Source: an uncultured Selenomonadaceae bacterium (lineage in GTDB: Bacteria; Bacillota; Negativicutes; Selenomonadales; Selenomonadaceae). From it: a stretch of 20,069 bases of DNA. The notes under the pieces are model-generated. The model ran no database searches, was not told the origin of the DNA, and worked only from the letters and a program-made list of their open reading frames with translations. The stretch is from the NCBI GenBank assembly GCA_905233325.1, contig CAJODU010000022.1, positions 425-20,493 of the forward strand, written 5' to 3'. Position numbers and translations under genes: made by a program. Positions 14,269-20,069 of the stretch are shown piece by piece (positions within the stretch are counted from its first letter, which is position 1; every line of letters starts with the position of its first letter).

Positions 14269-15198
14269 TTAAGAGAAAAGTTCCGTTGAAAGATAACGAT
14301 CACCGGTATCAGGAAGCAATACAACAATATTTTTGCCTTTAAATTCCACTCGATTAGCAATTTGAACTGCCGCTGCAAGTGCTGCACCCGAAGAAATACC
14401 GATCAATATACCCTCAGTTCTTGAGAATTGACGACCATATTTAAAAGCATCTTCATTGCTAACCGGCAAAACTTCATCATAAACAGTCGTATCAAGAGTT
14501 TCAGGAACGAAACCTGCACCTATACCTTGAATTTTATGAGGACCGGATGTACCTTGAGATAGGACAGGCGAGGTCTTTGGCTCAACCGCAACTATTTTAA
14601 TATTAGAATTTTGCTTTTTGAGATAGTGACCAACTCCAGTTAAAGTTCCGCCTGTACCAACACCTGCTATAAAGGCATCCACTTTGCCCTTAGCATCATT
14701 CCAAATCTCAGGGCCGGTTGTTGCCTCATGAATGGCAGGATTAGCCGGATTTGTAAATTGCGAAGGAATATAAGAATTAGGCGTTTGTTTAGCAAGTTCC
14801 TCAGCTTTTGCAATGGCACCTTTCATACCTTTAGCACCGTCGGTTAGGACAATCTCAGCACCATAAGCCTTGAGAAGATTGCGACGCTCAATGCTCATAG
14901 TCTCAGGCATTGTGAGAATAGCACGATACCCTCTCGCAGCGGCAACACTGGCAAGTCCTATTCCTGTGTTACCACTCGTTGGCTCTATTATTACCGAACC
15001 TTTTTTGAGTTTACCTTCCTTCTCAGCTTTTTCAATCATTGCCTTTGCTATACGATCTTTTACAGAACCGGCAGGATTAAAATATTCCAATTTTACAAGA
15101 ATTGTTGCTTGAAGTTCATTCTCAGTAATAAAATTTTTAGCTTCCAAAAGTGGTGTACTGCCAATCAATTCAGTTACACTATGATAAATTTTACCCAT
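14269..15198 (-). CDS. cysK: O-acetylserine (thiol)-lyase, cysteine synthase A
   Basis: PLP enzyme that replaces the acetyl group of O-acetylserine with sulfide to give cysteine in the cytoplasm. Its 309 residues match the family length. The Schiff-base Lys47 is in NPAGSVKDRIA, the PLP/substrate loop is TSGNTGIG at about 74-81, the phosphate-binding GTGGTLTGVG follows, and the C-terminal PLP-contact segment is LLPDTGDRYLST (LLPSSGERYLST in many relatives). ATG 15198 follows GGAGGTAA. It has a near-consensus promoter flanked by two inverted repeats, suggesting strong and regulated expression, plausibly by cysteine or sulfur supply. It appears to be a single-gene transcript; no cysE adjoins it. 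Confidence 0.94.
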   Translation of the reverse strand: MGKIYHSVTELIGSTPLLEAKNFITENELQATILVKLEYFNPAGSVKDRIAKAMIEKAEKEGKLKKGSVIIEPTSGNTGIGLASVAAARGYRAILTMPETMSIERRNLLKAYGAEIVLTDGAKGMKGAIAKAEELAKQTPNSYIPSQFTNPANPAIHEATTGPEIWNDAKGKVDAFIAGVGTGGTLTGVGHYLKKQNSNIKIVAVEPKTSPVLSQGTSGPHKIQGIGAGFVPETLDTTVYDEVLPVSNEDAFKYGRQFSRTEGILIGISSGAALAAAVQIANRVEFKGKNIVVLLPDTGDRYLSTELFS

Positions 15199-15221
15199 AA
15201 CTTACCTCCAATTAATAACAA

Positions 15222-15242
15222 AACATATATAACTACTATGTT
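15222..15242. repeat. Inverted repeat at the cysK transcription start
   Basis: AACATA (15222-15227) and TATGTT (15237-15242), perfect 6-bp arms 9 bp apart, covering the predicted transcription start of cysK just downstream of its -10. This is a reasonable place for a repressor site; the regulator is unknown. Confidence 0.45.
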
Positions 15243-15245
15243 TAT

Positions 15246-15274
15246 ATAATACTCTTTTTATTTGAAATTGTCAA
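15246..15274 (-). promoter_or_regulatory. Strong sigma-A promoter of cysK
   Basis: Minus strand TTGACA (15269-15274, perfect), a 17-bp spacer and TATTAT (15246-15251, five of six). The start would fall near 15239, leaving a leader of about 40 nt. Confidence 0.9.
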
Positions 15275-15280
15275 CAATTT
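15265..15280. repeat. Palindrome covering the cysK -35
   Basis: AAATTGT (15265-15271) and ACAATTT (15274-15280), perfect 7-bp arms around 2 bp, containing the -35 hexamer. It could be an operator. It also lies 10 bp past the stop of the preceding acetyltransferase gene but is too short and lacks a T-tract for a terminator. Confidence 0.45.
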
Positions 15281-15290
15281 TGTAGTAAAA

Positions 15291-15749
15291 TCACAAAATC
15301 ATAGCAATCTCATCACAATTGGGAAATTTTGGGCAATCAATACATTCTTTCCAAATCTTATGAGGCAATTCATCTTTCGTGACAGTATGAAAGCCTAGAG
15401 TTTGAAAAAATCCCGGCTTATAAGTTAAAGTGAAAAATTGTTTAACACCAAAGGATTTACCTTCTTCAATAAGACGTTTTACAATTTCCGCACCTATTCC
15501 GTGACGTGTGAACTCACGATTAACAGCCATCGATCGCACTTCGGCCATCTCATTCCAAGTCACATGCAATGCACCTACACCGATAACTTTATCATTTTCA
15601 TCAACAGCGACTATCATTTCACGAATTGTCTCATAGAGTGTACTCCTGGATTTAGAAAGCATCACACCTTCCGCCGCATAATCATTAATCAAATTAAAAA
15701 TATCCTCAATATCGCCAAAGTTGGGCTTGCGATAGATAAATTCAGACAA
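15291..15749 (-). CDS. GNAT N-acetyltransferase, ArgA-type
   Basis: A 152-residue GNAT fold protein of the short N-acetylglutamate-synthase-like group, which makes N-acetylglutamate for arginine synthesis in bacteria that lack the long ArgA. The acetyl-CoA pyrophosphate loop appears as VRSMAVNREFTRHGIGAEIV, followed by FFTLTYKPGFFQTLGF. The C-terminus KIWKECIDCPKFPNCDEIAM, with four closely spaced cysteines counting CIDC and the later one, is typical of this group. TTG 15749 has GAGGTG six bases ahead; the longer GTG 15758 start overlaps that site. It follows the AIM24-type gene by 15 bp and is probably co-transcribed. The substrate is inferred from the family. Confidence 0.82.
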   Translation of the reverse strand: MSEFIYRKPNFGDIEDIFNLINDYAAEGVMLSKSRSTLYETIREMIVAVDENDKVIGVGALHVTWNEMAEVRSMAVNREFTRHGIGAEIVKRLIEEGKSFGVKQFFTLTYKPGFFQTLGFHTVTKDELPHKIWKECIDCPKFPNCDEIAMIL

Positions 15750-15764
15750 AAAAAACACCTCAAT

Positions 15765-16499
15765 TTAATCATCATTGCCAAAGAAAGAACTAGCACCGCC
15801 GGAAGAGCCTCCTGAAGGTATGAACGAACGAATCCAATCACCAAAACTGCTTGGATTTCTGGTCTGTATAAGAACTACACCGGGACCTCTGAATCTGCAG
15901 ACAATGCCTTCACCTGAAGTAAAACTGGATACCCAACCGCTTGAGGCTTTCTCAATATTGTATTGCATATAATCCGGCCAAGCAACCAGATGACCGTTAT
16001 CTACAATAATTTCTTGACCTGCCTCCAAATTAATCGGGTGAATAACGCCATAGCTGCTGATAAATACTGTACCGCTGCCATTGATGTGAAGGATAAAGAA
16101 ACCTTCACCGGAAAGAAAACCTTTTGATATATCTTGCATCTTTGTATCAACGTTGATGTTTTGCGTTCCGGCTAAAAATCCATTTTTTTGCACCATCAGG
16201 CCATAAGAGCCGTCAAGTTCAACGTCCATAATTCCGCCCGGCAGAGCATGACCAAATAAAACTTTGCCGGAACCGCGTTTAGCTACAAGTTCTTGAAAGA
16301 AGAAACTTTCACCAGCAAGGAATTTTCGGGCAAGACCCTTGAGAATACCGCCCACTCCTCCGTCAGGCATTTTACCTTCAACATCAATGTTCGCGTCCAT
16401 AGCTATCATTGCATCAGATTCAGCTTTAAGTCGTTCACCCTTATCAAGATTACATTCTACAATAGGAAATGCTTCCGGATATAAAATTTGATATTTCAT
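15765..16499 (-). CDS. AIM24 / TIGR00266 family protein
   Basis: A 244-residue protein of the AIM24-like family (TIGR00266), a trimeric double beta-sheet fold of unclear biochemical role. The repeated glycine-rich turns are diagnostic: RKFLAGESFFFQELVAKRGS, KGFLSGEGFFILHINGSGTVF and SFTSGEGIVCRFRGPGVVLIQTRNP. The C-terminus is a flexible Gly/Ser tail (PSGGSSGGASSFFGNDD), often seen in this family. I take ATG 16499 because the protein then starts MKYQILYPEAFP like its relatives; GTG 16508 is possible, and the GGAGATGA site is placed between the optimum for each. A MITE-like element lies directly upstream. There is no hint of a specific partner besides the co-transcribed acetyltransferase. Confidence 0.85.
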   Translation of the reverse strand: MKYQILYPEAFPIVECNLDKGERLKAESDAMIAMDANIDVEGKMPDGGVGGILKGLARKFLAGESFFFQELVAKRGSGKVLFGHALPGGIMDVELDGSYGLMVQKNGFLAGTQNINVDTKMQDISKGFLSGEGFFILHINGSGTVFISSYGVIHPINLEAGQEIIVDNGHLVAWPDYMQYNIEKASSGWVSSFTSGEGIVCRFRGPGVVLIQTRNPSSFGDWIRSFIPSGGSSGGASSFFGNDD

Positions 16500-16531
16500 T
16501 GTAAGCACTCATCTCCTTGACAAATAAATCA

Positions 16532-16657
16532 AAGAGTCTGTCTAAAAACTTTTGAGTAACTTGCTATAATCTACGCTACAATCAAATTTTTGAAATTTCT
16601 CACTGAAAATTTTTATCACTCTATTGTGCGACATTTCTAGATATTAGACAGACTCTT
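16532..16657. mobile_element. MITE-like element with 14-bp terminal inverted repeats
   Basis: AAGAGTCTGTCTAA (16532-16545) is the exact reverse complement of TTAGACAGACTCTT (16644-16657). The arms delimit 126 bp of AT-rich, non-coding DNA between two genes. Size, perfect ends and lack of an open frame fit a miniature inverted-repeat element mobilised by a transposase elsewhere in the genome. I could not see a clear target-site duplication. It is not an obvious terminator: the loop is about 98 nt and no T-tract follows either arm. Confidence 0.6.
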
Positions 16658-16674
16658 CTCTTAATCATTATTAA

Positions 16675-17556
16675 TTATTCGTGAATTATGAAAGCATAAC
16701 CGGCATCAAAAGATTCCCCTGACACTAAAGAATAAATTCCGTCCTTATCCTTTAAATCTCCTTGAAAATCGATGAAGTCTGCATGACCGTGCCAAGGTTC
16801 GATACAAAGGAAGGGAGCACCGCCTTTATCCGGTGTCCAAATTCCCCAAAAAGGAAAACCCTTTGCTTTAAGAGTGATAGATTTTTTACTTTTGTGTGAA
16901 CAAATAGAAATTTCGTCAGACTTTAAGTCATCAAAAACCAGAGCATCATTTTTAAAAAGATCGTAATTTAATTCTAATACTCTGCCTTCAATTGTTGGAA
17001 TACGGTCGTGAGTAAGAGCTCCACTTTTCATATCAATTGGTATACGCGAACATTTTTCTGCAACGTTAAATTTCAAATAGCAATCCTCGAATTTTTCACC
17101 ATCTGCAATCGGACATTTCAATGCAGGATGTGCACCTATAGAAAAGTACATAATTTTGTCATCTTCATTTTTGACAGTCCACATTACTTCGACTCGATTT
17201 TCTCTCAAAATATATGCAATTTCCAAACGGAATTTAAAGGGATAATTTTTCAAAGTTTCATTATTCCAATCAAGAGCAAAGACAAGTTCATCTACTTCTT
17301 TACGAATGCATTTATATTCAGAAATTCTCCCAAATCCATGCCCCGGAAGATTATATTCTTTACCATTGAACCGATATTTCCCATCTACCAACTTGCCTAC
17401 AATCGGGAACAAAACGGGTGAAGTATATTTCCACCATTTTGGATCACCATCAAAAAGATATTCCGTATTGTCCGAAATACCAATGATGGACTTAAGTTCT
17501 GCACCGTAATCATTAACGGCTATCTTAAGTCTGTCATTTTGTAAAGTATACAACAT
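16675..17556 (-). CDS. Aldose 1-epimerase family protein (LacX-like)
   Basis: A 293-residue galactose-mutarotase-fold protein that likely interconverts alpha and beta anomers of a hexose or hexose phosphate. Conserved features are SPVLFPIVGKL at about 46, PGHGFGR with His73, IGAHPALKCP with His143, and EPWHGHADF with Glu253, the expected catalytic base, and His256. This pattern is that of the LacX/YeaD-like subgroup, not classical GalM. ATG 17556 has GGGGG eight bases upstream; the same frame stays open 101 codons further, but that stretch is hydrophobic, unrelated to the family, and runs into the divergent promoter and gene, so I exclude it. No sugar operon adjoins it, so the substrate is open. 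Confidence 0.88.
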   Translation of the reverse strand: MLYTLQNDRLKIAVNDYGAELKSIIGISDNTEYLFDGDPKWWKYTSPVLFPIVGKLVDGKYRFNGKEYNLPGHGFGRISEYKCIRKEVDELVFALDWNNETLKNYPFKFRLEIAYILRENRVEVMWTVKNEDDKIMYFSIGAHPALKCPIADGEKFEDCYLKFNVAEKCSRIPIDMKSGALTHDRIPTIEGRVLELNYDLFKNDALVFDDLKSDEISICSHKSKKSITLKAKGFPFWGIWTPDKGGAPFLCIEPWHGHADFIDFQGDLKDKDGIYSLVSGESFDAGYAFIIHE

Positions 17557-17636
17557 AAAACTTGCCCCCTTCTTGATCTTTCTTGCTAATTCTCTGCCTA
17601 GTTCATTCGATATAAATTTAAATTTTCCTTCTATAC

Positions 17637-17665
17637 TTGCAAAAAACAAGAAAATGATGTAGTAT
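17637..17665 (+). promoter_or_regulatory. Candidate promoter of the ATPase/YopX pair
   Basis: TTGCAA (17637-17642), a 17-bp spacer and TAGTAT (17660-17665). Moderate match; it lies 30 bp before the predicted start codon. Confidence 0.45.
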
Positions 17666-17695
17666 ATAAGTAAATAAGTTAAGAGTGTGGTGATT

Positions 17696-18895
17696 ATGTT
17701 GGATAATGCAATGTACTTAGAAAAATTAATCAACTTTAAAGATAATTTTTCTATAAAAATAATTACTGGTATGCGAGGAATAGGAAAAACAACACTTTTG
17801 TTAATGTTCGCCGACACTTTAAAGAATAGTGGAGTACCTTCAGAAGAAATTATATACATAAATTTTGAAGAAAATGAAGAAATAACTGATTTTCAGAAAT
17901 TGTACGAATTTGTAAATGAAAAAATTATTTATATGGAACAAGCCTATTTACTTTTAGATGAAATTCAGCGTGTTAAAGGTTGGGAAAAAGCCATTAATGC
18001 TTTTTTTGTAGGTTCACCTGTAGATATTTATATTGCTAGTTCCAATTTCAAAATATTATCTGAAGATTTTTTAAATCTTTTATCTGACAACTATGAACTT
18101 ATTCAGATGTATCCATTGTCGTTTAATGAATATTTAAATGCTATTCCCGACAAAAAAGATGAAGAATCAAATATTAAATTTTATCAATATCTTAAGTATG
18201 GTGGTTTGCCTATTGTTACTAAATTACAAGAAAAATTAGAAATTATTCCTACGTTACTTTTGGGGATGTACCATACTATACTTAATAAAGATATAATTTC
18301 TATAAATGGTGTTCGTGACGTTTCTTTGTTGAATTCTATTAACAAATTTTTAGCTATAAATACAGGAAATCCCATTACACCTAAAATTATGGAATTATAC
18401 CTTGAAAATATAGGTCAATCCACAACTATTTATACTATGGATAATTATTTGCAAATGATAAATGATGCGGGATTATTTTATAGGATTTCCAGATATGATA
18501 TAAAAACGCAAGCCATTATTAATGGTTCAGAAAAAGTTTATTGTGCTGATCTTGGTATTCGCAGTTTGCTTTTGAATTTTGCTGATGACAATATCCAAGT
18601 AGTCTTAGAAAACATCGTATGTATGGAACTTCTGAGACGTGGTTATAAAGTGTATATTGGAAAAATAGGTAAATCAAATGTCAATTTTGTAGCATTTAAA
18701 AATAATAAACCAGTTTATATTCAAGTTGTTTACAAATTAGACAATAAAACAGGAATTCGCAAAATTCTTTATCCTCTCCAACGTATTAATGATCAATACG
18801 ATAAAATAATAATATCAATGGAGACACCAGCCATTACTGATTATAATGGAATTAAGGTTTTTTCTATCTTTGATTTCATAAATGAAAATATTTGA
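17696..18895 (+). CDS. AAA family ATPase with DUF4143-type C-terminal domain
   Basis: A 399-residue protein of the AAA_14 plus DUF4143 group, common single-gene accessory ATPases of unknown biological role. Walker A is GMRGIGKTT at about 25-33 and Walker B LLLDEIQ at about 85-91; the sensor-like IASSNFKILSEDF and YPLSFNEYL segments are typical. The C-terminal domain resembles a PD-(D/E)xK nuclease fold. Where relatives have an acidic EIDFV-like strand, this one reads NVNFVAFKNNKPVYIQV, so the acidic residues are lost and nuclease activity is unlikely. ATG 17696 follows a GGTGA site at short distance; GTG 17687 and TTG 17699 remain possible. The gene is clearly more AT-rich than the housekeeping genes to its left, which suggests acquisition. 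Confidence 0.85.
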   Translation: MLDNAMYLEKLINFKDNFSIKIITGMRGIGKTTLLLMFADTLKNSGVPSEEIIYINFEENEEITDFQKLYEFVNEKIIYMEQAYLLLDEIQRVKGWEKAINAFFVGSPVDIYIASSNFKILSEDFLNLLSDNYELIQMYPLSFNEYLNAIPDKKDEESNIKFYQYLKYGGLPIVTKLQEKLEIIPTLLLGMYHTILNKDIISINGVRDVSLLNSINKFLAINTGNPITPKIMELYLENIGQSTTIYTMDNYLQMINDAGLFYRISRYDIKTQAIINGSEKVYCADLGIRSLLLNFADDNIQVVLENIVCMELLRRGYKVYIGKIGKSNVNFVAFKNNKPVYIQVVYKLDNKTGIRKILYPLQRINDQYDKIIISMETPAITDYNGIKVFSIFDFINENI

Positions 18896-18907
18896 AACGT
18901 TTTCAAA
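18891..18907. repeat. 17-bp palindrome over the ATPase stop codon
   Basis: TTTGAAA (18891-18897) and TTTCAAA (18901-18907) around CGT; it includes the TGA stop of the ATPase gene. It resembles a catabolite-response (cre) site but is one base short of the 14-bp consensus. It may be a small hairpin or operator for the downstream gene. Confidence 0.35.
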
Positions 18908-18935
18908 CCATATTTAAATAAGTGAGGTGCTTAAA

Positions 18936-19382
18936 ATGGCAGAAAGAGAAATAAAATTTCGTGGTTTAAAAACTTTCCAAATTTTCAGTGGAGAAATTAA
19001 GCAAGTATGGATTTATGGATTTTTTTTGAAACGAGGTACATATGGAGATCCCGGCCCACAAGCTCATATTTTTGTGTATGAAAATGGCTATGAAGGTTAT
19101 CGTGTAGATTCAAAAACGATAGGACAATTTACCGGTTTTTTTGATCGTGATGGAACTGAAATCTATGAAGATGATATTATTTCATTAGAGGATGGTAGAT
19201 TGGGAGTAGTTGATTTTTTTCATGGAGCATTTGTTATTCGTATAGGAAAAGAAAAAATTCCCAAATTTTTATCGGATTTTCGCAAATGGCAAATAAAAAT
19301 TCTTGGAAATCGTTTTGAAAATCCTGAACTTTTGAATGATATTACAAAATCTTCATTGTTGCGAGTAAAAAAGAAAAAATAA
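18936..19382 (+). CDS. YopX family protein (phage-type)
   Basis: A 148-residue YopX-like protein. This family is common on Firmicute prophages and plasmids, and its function is not established. The signature is visible: the N-terminal REIKFRGL, a middle segment IGQFTGFFDRDGTEIYEDDIISLEDGRLGVVDF typical of the domain, and a C-terminal part ending in a basic tail (RVKKKK). ATG 18936 has GAGGTG six bases ahead; GTG 18927 overlaps that site. It follows the ATPase gene by 40 bp on the same strand, shares its AT-rich composition, and is probably from the same acquired segment. No other phage gene is present. Confidence 0.82.
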   Translation: MAEREIKFRGLKTFQIFSGEIKQVWIYGFFLKRGTYGDPGPQAHIFVYENGYEGYRVDSKTIGQFTGFFDRDGTEIYEDDIISLEDGRLGVVDFFHGAFVIRIGKEKIPKFLSDFRKWQIKILGNRFENPELLNDITKSSLLRVKKKK

Positions 19383-19419
19383 AATATCTATATTGCTATG
19401 CTTGTTTTTACTAATTACA

Positions 19420-19725
19420 TTATAAAAATAACTCACTTATAAATACCGTTACACAACAAAATACAGCCACTTTAAACAGACTTGCTCCAAACCAAGAAGA
19501 TATAATACCAATTATAAATGCGAGACCACCTGAAATTATTGATTGTGTAGAGTATAAAATTGCTGGAAAAGCCATAACAGCTAACGTTACATAAGGTACA
19601 TAATGCAAGAATGATCTAAAAAAAGGATTTTTTATTTCACTTCTAATTAAAGTGAGCGGAAGTATACGGATTGCCAATGTTACGATGCTCATAATAGCGA
19701 TATACATATATATTTCGTGTGACAT
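19420..19725 (-). CDS. azlD: AzlD family branched-chain amino-acid transport protein
   Basis: A 101-residue integral membrane protein with about four hydrophobic helices, matching the AzlD family (SIVTLAIRILPLTLIRSEI, then FLHYVPYVTLAVMAFPAIL). AzlD is the small subunit that works with AzlC in export of branched-chain amino acids, including azaleucine. ATG 19725 has GAGGTG eight bases ahead. It follows azlC by 17 bp, as in the typical azlCD pair. It is convergent with the YopX gene, and I saw no clear terminator in the 37 bp between them. Confidence 0.88.
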   Translation of the reverse strand: MSHEIYMYIAIMSIVTLAIRILPLTLIRSEIKNPFFRSFLHYVPYVTLAVMAFPAILYSTQSIISGGLAFIIGIISSWFGASLFKVAVFCCVTVFISELFL

Positions 19726-19742
19726 TTGTCCTTCACCTCGTA

Positions 19743-20069
19743 TTAATCTTTTTTATCAATTGGACAAACAACGGCAGCAATTCCAGAGATTAATATGGTT
19801 AGTATGATTATTCTGCTTCCTGCTGAAATATTTTCAAATAAGATAGAAGTTACCAAACTTAACGAAAAACTAATGGCGATTACTATGGCGATAATATGTT
19901 CCTTTTTGGCTTGAGGAATGATAACGGCTAAAAACATTCCATAAAGTGCTACACTTAAAGCACTCACTGCAGACAACGGCAATATATTTCCGGCTATAAT
20001 ACCGAGTGCTGTACCTACAGACCAACCCGGAAGTGCTGGTAACATTGCACCATAATTATAAAAAGGATT
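19743..20069 (-). CDS. azlC: AzlC family amino-acid exporter, N-terminus cut by window edge
   Basis: 109 codons are visible and stay open to the right edge; the reading frame continues upstream of the first in-frame ATG (20045), with residues NPFYNYGA before it, so the N-terminal half of a roughly 230-residue protein is missing. The visible part has helices with GWSVGTALGIIAGNILP, then ALYGMFLAVIIPQAKK and GSRIIILTILISGIAAVV, as in AzlC C-terminal halves. The pairing with azlD supports the call. It would be the large subunit of the AzlCD branched-chain amino-acid exporter in the cytoplasmic membrane. Confidence 0.85.
   Translation of the reverse strand, partial: NPFYNYGAMLPALPGWSVGTALGIIAGNILPLSAVSALSVALYGMFLAVIIPQAKKEHIIAIVIAISFSLSLVTSILFENISAGSRIIILTILISGIAAVVCPIDKKD

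Noticed and set aside
15265..15280. Terminator of the acetyltransferase gene
   Set aside because: The 7-bp AT-rich stem with a 2-nt loop cannot form a stable hairpin, and it coincides with the cysK -35.
16532..16657. Transcription terminator of the epimerase gene
   Set aside because: The arms are separated by about 98 nt and neither is followed by a T-tract; a MITE-like element fits better.
17557..17859. N-terminal 101-residue hydrophobic extension of the aldose epimerase
   Set aside because: The family start, MLYTLQNDRL, has a strong ribosome binding site at 17556; the extension overlaps the divergent promoter and the start of the opposite gene and has no family resemblance.

Overview
The window reads as chromosomal DNA from a low-to-moderate GC member of the Firmicutes (Bacillota). 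A diderm Negativicutes/Selenomonadales relative is my best guess. The reasons are the ispH-rpsA pair (fused into one gene in many Clostridia and Negativicutes), an FtsQ-DUF881-FtsZ cluster, strong GGAGG-type ribosome binding sites, frequent GTG/TTG starts and sigma-A promoters with 17-bp spacers. The lineage is an inference; no rRNA or other marker is present to settle it.

Left part (1-4812). The minus strand carries the start of aroE (shikimate dehydrogenase, cut by the left edge), rpsA (S1-type RNA-binding protein) and ispH (last step of the MEP isoprenoid pathway). ispH and rpsA overlap by 25 bp. The ispH stop codon follows directly on an A_AAA_AAG slippery heptamer that would shift ribosomes into the rpsA frame. 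The ispH-rpsA transcript is predicted to begin near 2995, so its leader contains a 102-bp array of 17 hexamers (TTTTAG/TCTTAG in the mRNA sense). Facing the other way are a small three-helix membrane protein and an FprA-type diiron flavoprotein, which handles oxygen or nitric oxide.

Cell division and lysine block (4774-13448, all minus). One unit is ftsQ-DUF881-ftsZ, with a promoter ahead of ftsQ and a second ahead of ftsZ; no ftsA is present. Upstream is a five-gene unit: an M16C metallopeptidase, a fusion protein ending in an HPr fold that has lost its catalytic histidine, an HPr-like protein that keeps the histidine, dapA, and a secreted protein of unknown role.

Amino-acid and accessory block (13511-20069). 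A guanylate-kinase-like gene is broken exactly at its Walker A loop. It is followed by cysK with a very strong promoter flanked by two inverted repeats, an ArgA-type N-acetyltransferase, an AIM24/TIGR00266 protein, a 126-bp MITE-like element with 14-bp perfect terminal inverted repeats, and a LacX-type aldose 1-epimerase. The plus strand then carries a more AT-rich pair (a DUF4143-type ATPase and a phage-type YopX protein) that looks acquired. The window ends in azlD and a partial azlC (branched-chain amino-acid export).

The most interesting points are the ispH/rpsA junction with its hexamer-repeat leader, and the tandem active/degenerate HPr-like pair. All family assignments come from motif recognition by eye.
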